The notes beneath the pieces were generated by a model that was not told the origin of the DNA, did not search any database, and saw only the letters and a program-made list of their open reading frames with translations. Shown here one piece after another: positions 44,301 to 53,300 of a stretch of 64,000 nucleotides of DNA (the first letter of the stretch is position 1; every line of letters begins with the position of its first letter). A program made the translations under genes and the position numbers. The stretch is taken from the NCBI RefSeq assembly GCF_029873635.1, contig NC_080423.1, forward strand, positions 90,503,191 through 90,567,190, read 5' to 3'. Source of the stretch: Malania oleifera (taxonomy: Eukaryota > Streptophyta > Magnoliopsida > Santalales > Ximeniaceae).

Positions 44301-47300
44301 TCTTCTGTTCTCTTCTTCTTTCCCTCCTCTATTTCTCACCTTATTTTCCTCTGGGCAGTACTCTTACTGCTGCATCACCATATCATTCTGATTTTGAGCC
44401 TTGGGGTTGATTTTTAGGTATCCAAATGCCACCTTATTGTAAATAGTAAACATAACTGATGTGGTGAATGCAGTAATTGTGCCATTGTGAGCATATTAAT
44501 GAAAACAATATTAAGACTGCAAAATATATTTTGTTTTACAAAGTAAACAAATTGAAAGTTTACTTTATTGTGGGCAAATTAATGAAGGAACATTCAAATT
44601 TTATATAAAGTGAGTTTGACCAAGAATGGGTTTGGGATTTTTTTTGGTTTGTGTTGTTCCTATTTTCTTGTTTTAGGTTGTGATCTTTTGGTTTATTTGA
44701 TATTTTTGAAAAATCCAAAACATGTTTTTACATTGGGGACAAAAATGCATGTTGTTGCTTGAAGAACTGAAACATGTGTTGCCAAGCATATTTCATGACT
44801 CTTCAAAAGATACAACTTGTACTGAAAATCTGAAACTCAGTCCCACCCATTTTTTTTCAAAGATTCATCCCATGGTTTTTGGTATTGGAGTGGTTCTGAA
44901 ACCTGAACTTCTGAATTAAATTTTGATACTTTTGATGAACATTTAATACTTGTGTTGAGTACCTGACTTTTGTTCTCATGAACTCTAAAACAAAAAAGAA
45001 ATCTGAGAATTTAGTCTATTCATATTAAATGCAGCATAATGCTGTATCTTGATCATATGGTTTTGTTTAAAATGCCCTCTGTACCATAGTCCCTTGGTAT
45101 ATTTCTAAGAGAATTTTTTTTTTCCTTATCATCTCTGGTACACTTCCAGATTCAGTCAGTTGGCTTCCCCATCTCAAGGTAAATTTGAATTGTATTTCAA
45201 TTGATGCTTGTTAGAGAACCTCTCAGGATGGGTGAAGCACTGAAGGCAAATGAAGGCTGTAATGTTGATATTCATGCAGTTGTTTTGGGTTTTTTCGTGA
45301 ACAGTTTTGGTAATTCAATCATTTGGTGGTTGTGAGGCAGGACAGTATCAAGGATCTGCAGCCATGAGAGAATGTGGGAGAGAGAGAGAGGAGAGAAGAG
45401 GGGAAGAAGAAGAGGGAAGAAGGAAGGAGATACAAGGGGGAAATCACACGTTCATTTTCAATTCAAATTCTACAATAACCTACTCCTACATGTCTTTTAC
45501 ACACTATTTATACGAAAGCCAATAACACAAGAAATTACACATAAAACATTACAAACAAATCCCCAAATTATACAAATTTTACAAACAACCCCCCATATTC
45601 ACATAATACTAAATTAATTAAACTAAGCACACATGATAAAACCAATTAATTAAACACAACAACTCTTGCCAGTTTTTCTCCTTTAATCTTTGACAAGGGT
45701 CTCCTACGGTTTGGCTTCTTGTCCTACATCAAATCTTCCTCAGAGAAAATTTGGCCTTTGATTTTGTAATGTTGGAGGATAAAAAATAAGAAGCGAACTT
45801 GGAGTCTTTGAGAGCCGGTTCTTGAGTGATGCAAGAAACCATGATCTTTTGGGAGCACCATAGACTTGGATTGAAAATTGACACCAATGAACGCATCAGG
45901 AATGACAAACTTGAGAATAGAGATGTTTGAAAGACTTTGGATGTCTTCAAACACATACATTTCCTTGCTTGTAGCGTCTTCAAGCTGAGGATCTTTGACA
46001 TGATCAATAATGGCAGATTCTTTGTTCTGGTTGGTTGGTAGAGCAGTGTTCAAAATGGTTTTCTTACCATTATAGTGGAAGATACATGTGTTTTCAAGTC
46101 CTTGAGTCACACCTAATTTATCCAACCAAGGAGAACCAAGGAGTGCATGGCCAATATTCAATATAGTCACCCATTTGGATAGGAAACAAACATCTTTCAC
46201 TAACATGTAGAGTTGTCAACCAAGATATCTCATAAAGCTTTAGGTGAGGCTCCGGATGAAGTTGCACACCAGTGACTCCAAACATTCATAGGACATCTTC
46301 CATCATGATGGATCTGCAGACTTTTTTCCCCACACTTTAGAAAGGTGTGGAATGGCTTGATATTATACCTAGAGTGCGACAACAGCCTTTTCCTTTTTCC
46401 AGTAAGCTGTCACCATTATGCTGTATATATAATTATATATATTGCAGCTATATATTACCAAAAGCTTAACAATTTGTCCACAAGCCTAACTCCTAATTTC
46501 TCAAGAACCTTCTTCAATTCACATGCTTTCTTGATTGTTGTGCTGGAATGAAACTAATTCACTTAGAAAATTCTCAAAATGCAGCAATAAAACCTGATCT
46601 TTGATTCTAGCAGCGACAATTTCCAGCATTTTGTATCAAATTCTTGTGCTTGCTTGCAATATATCATGTCCGCAATCAAAATATCATGCTGCAGACCAAA
46701 ATATCATGGAAAAAACCCAAAATATCGTGGCTGGAGCAATTTCTCTTGAAACTGGAAAATATAAGACATGCTGGCAGGTTTCTTCACACACATCACTGGC
46801 ACGTGGGGTGCGTAAGCCTCTGGTGAGGGCATAGTAGTCAAAGGCGTGCAGTGTGCCTAGGTGCGAGGTGCACTGAGGCGATGAGGTTTGCGCCTCACAG
46901 GAGTTGAGGTGAGGTGACCTTTTAAGAGGCGAAGTGAGGCGCACCAAGGCAGGCCTCACGCATGTTCACGATATGCTTTTTTTTTTTTTTTTCTTTCTTT
47001 TAATCTCAGCCATCTGTTTTCTTTCTTTTTTCCTTTATTTTTTTTCTTTTTTGCTTTTTTAATGGAATTTTTCCTGAAACTTTTTCCTGACATATATACT
47101 CAGCTGCTCTCAAGATTCTTTAATCTGTTCTTCTTCATCTTCTGGCCTGCTGTGCTGCTCTCAGTCAGTGCTGTAAACCCACTTTTTTAATATTTCTTTT
47201 CTTTTGCTGCCCCCCCCCCCCTCCTCTTTTTTTGCAACTCATATTTCTTTTCCTGAAATTTTTGATCTGCTGCTCCTCAGTTCTTCTTCTTCTGAAGTGC

Positions 47301-50300
47301 TCTGCTGCTCTATGCAACCTCTTGATGTTCTTTTTTTTTTTTTTTTGGCAGTTTTATTTGGGAACGCAGCTATTTTTCTCCCTGGAAGCATTTCTGCTTC
47401 TGCGATCTGGAATTTCTAGCATCTTGGTCAGAGCTGCACTGCTGCTGCTTTTGATGTTTCTTTTTATTTCCCTGCTGCTTATTTCTGCTTCTATTTTGTG
47501 GAACTTATGGAATGAACAACGCAAACGATTGAAAATTTGTGTATAATGTTCATTTTTATACCCTAGTATTGAGTATTTTGATATTTTAAAATTCAAGTAT
47601 TGGTACTGTTAGACTATCACTTTACCTAAAACTTAAGCTGCTAGGTTGTGGGCCAACAATGTATATCCAGCTTTAACACTCCCACGCACATGCAGCTCAA
47701 CAGCACGTGGATGATGTGGAGAGATAAACAAGATAAATAACACCCATTACAGGGAATACATTAATTTTTAAACACTACACAATTAAACGCAGGCAACAAG
47801 ACTAGAACCTAAGACTTCCTGGTAACCAGTTCTGACACCATGTTAGATTACCACTTTTTACCTAAAAGCCTAATGATGTAGGACAAGAAGCAAGACCTTG
47901 GGAGGATCCTTGCTGGAGAATAATTAAGAAGAGTAGGGTTAAGGAATTGTGAGGTTAAGTTAGTAGTTTAGTTTTAGAGGTTTATGTGTCATTTATGTAA
48001 AGAGGCTTTCTTATAAATAGTGTGTGAAAAGCCATGATGTAGGTGAATTTGAATTGAAGTGAACGTCAGTTTTCCCCCTGGTATCTCCTCTCTCCTCTTC
48101 CTTCTTCTCTTCTAATTTCTCTATGGCTGCAGAACCTTGATGCTGCCTCTGCATCATTTGGTATCAGAGCCCAAACACGATCTCCATTCTTCCATTTCAG
48201 TCCACCCATTCTCCCTCACTCTTCTCCTCTTCTCTTCCTATTCTTCCTTTTCTTCTTCTTCTTTCTTCTCTGTTTCTGATCTCCTGTTCTGTCCATAGTT
48301 CCTGCCCAGCAGCAGTCTGCCCTCTTCTTCTTGTCTATTTCTCTTCTCCTTCTCTTCTCCTTCTCTTCTTCTTCTTTCCTTCTTCTCTCTTCTGTAATCT
48401 CTCCCTCCCTCCCTCTCAGCTGTTGCTTTTCTCCTTTTTTTCTTCTTTCCTTCGCTTCTGCTGTTCTGTAACTTCTCCCTTTCTTTCTGCTGCTGCTTTT
48501 TCTTTCCTCTCTTCTTGTTCTCTGGTACTCTTCTTCTTCATCCATTATCTCCATTAATTTATCCTTCTATGTTACTCTCTCATCTCTTAGTTTCTATTCT
48601 GAAATTTCAGTAGTAAAAAAAAAAAAACGAAAAACCGAGAAGTTCTGCAGTTTCAGAACTTTTCAGAAAATTCCAGCTGTGTCCCCATTCCGTCAAACAC
48701 CACCTTCCAGCCACCATCCTGCAACACCACCCATACCACCAAAAACAGAACTCCTCGAAACCCTTCCCCTCAAAATTTTTTCATCACCGTCTGACCACCG
48801 GAGGACCCTCACGCACCAGCCAAACTTCTCCCGTCATTGACCCCTTAAAATCCACCATTGCCGGAGTTCTTTTGACATACAGCCACCCCCACTGTATTCC
48901 TCACCCCCTGATCTACCCTTGCCTGAAAAGCCATCACCGGTGCACCATTGCCGGTGGCCCACACACCCCACGCGTCGGCAACTGCAACTTAGAGTGTCTG
49001 CCAGCATCTCCTGCTTCCACTCTCACAAGAAATTGCCCAGCCACGATATTTTGAATTTTCTCTGCGATATTTTGAGCTGCAAGAAGATATTTGGATTGTG
49101 GACATAATATATTGTAAGTATATGCGACAATTTTTGGCACGGAACCCTAGATATTGTTACTCCAGCACTAAAAATCAGGTTTTGTTGCTGTAACTTGTGA
49201 TTTTTCTTTGTGAATTTGTTTCATTTCAGCAGGATAGTCAATATCAAAGCGAATTGAAGATAGTTTTTGAGAAATTGGGAATAAGGCTTGTGGAAAATTG
49301 TGTTGGAGGGTTGTTGGTGATATCTATGTTGCAGCATATATATCCATAAGGCTTGTGGAAAGTTGTGTTGGAGGGTTGTTGGTGATATCTATGTTGCAGC
49401 ATATATAGATATATATCCATAAATATCAGCCACATGGTGACGAATTATAGGAAAAAGGAATGCCATTTATCATACCTTGGTCACAAGTTCAAGCTCTTCA
49501 ACACCTTTCTCAAATGTGGAGAAAAGGTTTGCAAAGTCATTATTGATGGAAGATGTCCAATGAATTTGATTTCCATGAATGGAGTCACTCAAATGCAGCT
49601 TCTTCCAGAACCTCACCCAGAGCCTTATGAGATGTTTTGGGTTGATAACCCTATTGTACATGTTTATGAAAGATGTTTGGCTCCCATCCAAATGGGTGAA
49701 TATTTGGCTAATGTTTGGTGTGAATATCATGAAGATTGGCCATGTACTTCTTGGTTCTCCTTGGTTGGATGATTTAGGTTTGACTAAAGGACATGAGAAC
49801 ACATATGTCTTTCACTATAATGGGAAGAAAATCATTTTGAAGTCCACTCTTCCAGTGAACTAGGGCAAAGAATTTGAGACTATTGATCAAGTCAAAGTTA
49901 CTCAACTTGAATACACTACAAGCAAGGCAATGTATGTGTTTGAAGACATCCAAAGTCCTTCAAGCATTCCAATTGTTAATTTTATCATTCCCGATGTGCT
50001 TATTGATGCCAACTCTCAATTCAAGTTTATGATGCTACCAAAGGATTGTGATTTCTTGTATCACTCAAGTGCTGGCTTTCAAAGAATCCAAGTTTGCTTC
50101 TCCCTTTTGATCCTCCAATATTTCAAAATTCAAGGACAAATTTTTTCTAATTGGGGGAGAGTTGATGTAGGACCAGAAGCAAGACCTTGGGAGGATCCTT
50201 GCTGGAGAATAATTAAGAAGAGTAGGGTTAAGGAATTGTGAGGTTAAGTTTAGTTTATTATGTGTATTTAGTATTAATTATTATAGGATTATGTGTATTT

Positions 50301-53300
50301 GGGGGTTGTTTGTAATATTTGTGTAAAGTAGGATATGTTTGTAATGTAATGTAGTTTTAGGGGTTTATGTGTAATTTAAGTAAAGAGGCTTTTTTTCTTA
50401 TAAATAGTGTGTGAAAGCCATGGTGTAGGCAGTTGTTGATGAATTTGAATTGAAATGAACGTGAGTTTCCCCCATGGTATTTCCTCTCTCCGCCCTTCCC
50501 CGTCCTTCTTCTCTTCTAATTTCTCCATGGCTGCAGAACCTTGATGCTGCCCCTGCATCACTTAAGCTGTTAGGTTGTGGGCCAACAATATATCAAGCTT
50601 TAATAAGTTCGATTGTGTTTACAATCAAAAATCCATTATGTAGGGGATTTTACTGACAATTTGAGGTGAGGCACACACCTTTGCCTTGTGCCTAGGGTCC
50701 AGATTCCATTTGAGCCTCAATGTGCTTTGTGCCTTTGACTACCATGGTGTCACGAGCTAAGCTTGTTCAGGGCATTATGCTTGCCTGTGACTGCTTATCT
50801 CGTGTGCTTGGGATGGGTTTTCATCATGTAAATACTAGTGTAGGGTTATTTTTTGCTAGTAGTGTCTTTGTATGCCAAATAAGGCAGTATGACTCCTTGA
50901 TCACTTTGATGTTTCCTAGTGCTAGGATGATAATTACATAAAAACCTCTCTAGGGGAGGGTGAGTATTCATTAGTCATTGTAAAACTCACTAGCTTTTGT
51001 TAACGTGTTTAGCCTACTTGCCTCCCTCGCTAAGCACACCATGTCATCAGAGGTATTGTTAATGAATTACGTTTGCTTCAATGTTTACTGCTTGCTTGCC
51101 ACGATTCTCATGAATGCTTACTATTTCCGTTGCCATTTGATTGAATGCTAATGAAAGTGTTTTGTGGATGAATGTTGGTAAACGATAGGCTAGCTAGTTC
51201 AACAAGAGTGCTTTAGCTAGCGCCACACGACCCTTCACAAGGTTGTGAAAATAGTCGGACCGTGACACTTGGTATCAAAGCCCAAGGTTGAGTTGCTACG
51301 TGAATTCGATTGTCTTCGTTGTGGGATTTGGAAAGCTTTGGCAAGTGACCATGGCACCAAACAATGCTGAGAGGATTAGCGTGCTGGAAGCATAGGTTGA
51401 GGCAACAACCAATACTGTGGTCGCGGAGGTGGCCCAGATGAGAGAACTTGTTGATGAAGTGATGGGATCACAAAAACATCAAGCAGGTTTGATAGGCGAC
51501 ATGTCAGAGGACTTTCGCCACACAGTTGAAACTTTGCAGTCGCAGATGACTGATCTGGATGCAAAGATGAATCCGATGGTTCATGCTATGGGGAATTCCA
51601 ACACTCCAAGATTTAGCAAGACCAAGGTGCTAGAATCCAAGACGTATAGGGGTGCCCGGGATGCCAAGGAGTTAGAGAATTTGTTGTTTGATGTGGAGTA
51701 GTACTTTCGTGTTGTGAGGATGGCCTCAGAACAGGAAAGGTGAATACTGCGACCATGTACTTGGTTGGTGATGCCAAACTGTGGTGGCGTACCAAGTACC
51801 AAGAAGTTGAAAATGGAAGCTGTGTAATCGATAGTTGGGCAGACTTGAAGAGAGAGCTCAAGGCCCAATTCTTTCCTGAAAATGTTGAGTATAATGCAAG
51901 GAGAAAACTGAGAGATCTCAAGCATACGGGGGCGACCAGGGAATATGTGAAACAATTTTCTGCATTAATGTTGGATATTCGGGATATGTCGGAGAAGGAC
52001 AAGTTGTTCTATTTTCTTGAGGGGATGAAACTGTGGATAAGAACAAAACTTCATAGGCAAAGGGTTTAAGACTTGTCAACTGCACAAGCTGCTGCAGAAC
52101 GCTTGACTGACTATGTTGGTGATGATACCGCTTCGTCCAAACGGTTTGGCAGAGAGGGAAACAGTGGAAAGTATTTCAAGAAAGGCAAACCCAAGAGTTG
52201 GGGAGCCGACTCTAAATTATCAACCTTAAAGGAAGTTTCGTCGTCTCAAGGGCTCAACACACCCAATGGAAAGGGGAAGAGTAAAATTTCGTGCTACTTG
52301 TGTCGTGGATCTCATAGAGTGAGCGAGTGTCAACACGAGGGATTACTCAATGCCTTACAAGCTTCCACTTCGGGAAAAGTGGTGGAAAGCGAGGAGGAAG
52401 AGGATGATGCCCCGAGGGTAGGTTCAGTGCGGCTGGTGAGCACATTGGAAAAGCAGGCAAAAACATCAAAAGTTACATGAGAAAAAGGGTTAATGTTTGT
52501 AGACTTGAGGATAAATAGGCTATGGTGGATATGGGGGGCTACTTATAATTTTGTTTCGTAGTTGGAAGCATGGAGACTCAACTTATCCTTAGAGAAGGAT
52601 ATAGGATGCATGAAAGCAGTTAATTCTGTAGCCCAGCCTATTATGGGAGTAGCCAAGCAAGTGGTTGTAAAACTTGGACAGTGGGAAGGTCATGCGAATT
52701 TCACAGCGGTGCCATTGGATGACTTCCTAGTCATTCTAGGAATGGAGTTCCTAAGGGGGATGAGGGCAGTGTTGATGCCTTCGGTTGGTTTCCTATGTCT
52801 CTTGGGAGATCACTCGTGCATGGTGCAAGTCGTTGCGACAAAAGGAGACGAGGGGAAGTCCTTTTTAGCCATACAACTCAATGAGGGATTGGGTCAAGGT
52901 GAGCAGACACGTCTAGCCATGGTGGTGGAAGACAAAGAAGTAGGCCAAGAGCTGGAACCTATGACCATCCAAGCGGTGTTGGATGAGTACAAGGAGATGT
53001 TGCCGAATAAGCTGCCTCACAATTTGCCTTCATGACGTGCTGTGGAGCATGAGAACGAGTTGTTATCAGGAGTGAAACCACTTGTTAAAGGGCCATGTCG
53101 GATTGCGCCTCGAGATAGTAGAGTTGGGGAAACAATTGATGATTAGAAGCAGGAGGTGTTCGCCCTTCCAAAACACCGTTGGGAGCATCGGTGTTGTTTC
53201 AGAGGAAACATAAAGAGCATCTACGGAAGGTGTTCGACATGCTGAGGGGAAACAGTCTGGATGTGAAGAAAGAGAAGTGCTTTTTCGCTTAGTGGAGCAA

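Larger units (their letters stand above)
47874..50560 (+). mobile_element. Non-autonomous LTR element B, complete
   Basis: 5' LTR 47874-48156 (283 bp), primer-binding site 48159-48170, internal region with one protease-like frame, polypurine tract 50151-50162, 3' LTR 50163-50560 (398 bp). Both LTRs start TGATGTAGGAC and end TGCATCA. Target repeat candidate: CCTAA (47869-47873) and CTTAA (50561-50565), one mismatch. The 5' LTR lacks about 115 bp that the 3' LTR has. RT, RNase H and integrase are absent. The same family is represented by element A in the opposite orientation around it. Confidence 0.88.
47607..50605 (-). mobile_element. TRIM (miniature LTR element), split by element B
   Basis: A 72-bp LTR at 47607-47678 (TGTTAGACTATCACTTTACC to CTTTAACA) is repeated, interrupted by element B, at 47841-47873 and 50561-50605 (TGTTAGATTACCACTTTT to CTTTAATA). 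The shared core includes TAAGCTG(C/T)TAGGTTGTGG. Next to the left LTR is a purine tract (minus TGCGTGGGAG) and next to the right LTR a primer site whose complement is TGGTGTCAGAACTGG; so the element is minus-strand and only about 310 bp without the insert. No coding capacity. Flanks GGTAC and AGTTC are a weak target-repeat candidate. Confidence 0.82.
46835..50741. mobile_element. Terminal-inverted-repeat element with AGGCG-rich ends, split
   Basis: The left end TAGTCAAAGGCG (46835) is the inverted match of the right end GTGCCTTTGACTA (ends 50741). Next to both ends the sequence is rich in GGCG/GAGGCG/GTGCCTAGG words (46845-46975 and 50660-50740). Between them lie a CT-rich stretch (46979-47600), the TRIM and element B. 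No transposase frame was found, so it is non-autonomous. The target duplication is unclear: the flanks read GGGCATAG and CCATGGGC. It is probably a relative of the GCGCCTAGGCG-type repeats common in plants. Confidence 0.55.

Noticed and set aside
48159-48170. tRNA-gene fragment
   Set aside because: TGGTATCAGAGC and its relatives here are primer-binding sites directly inside LTR ends; no cloverleaf can be built around them.
48216-48554. 112-codon Glu/Arg/Lys-rich frame on the minus strand
   Set aside because: Complement of the CT-rich internal stretch of element B; low complexity, with no counterpart frame recognised in element A.
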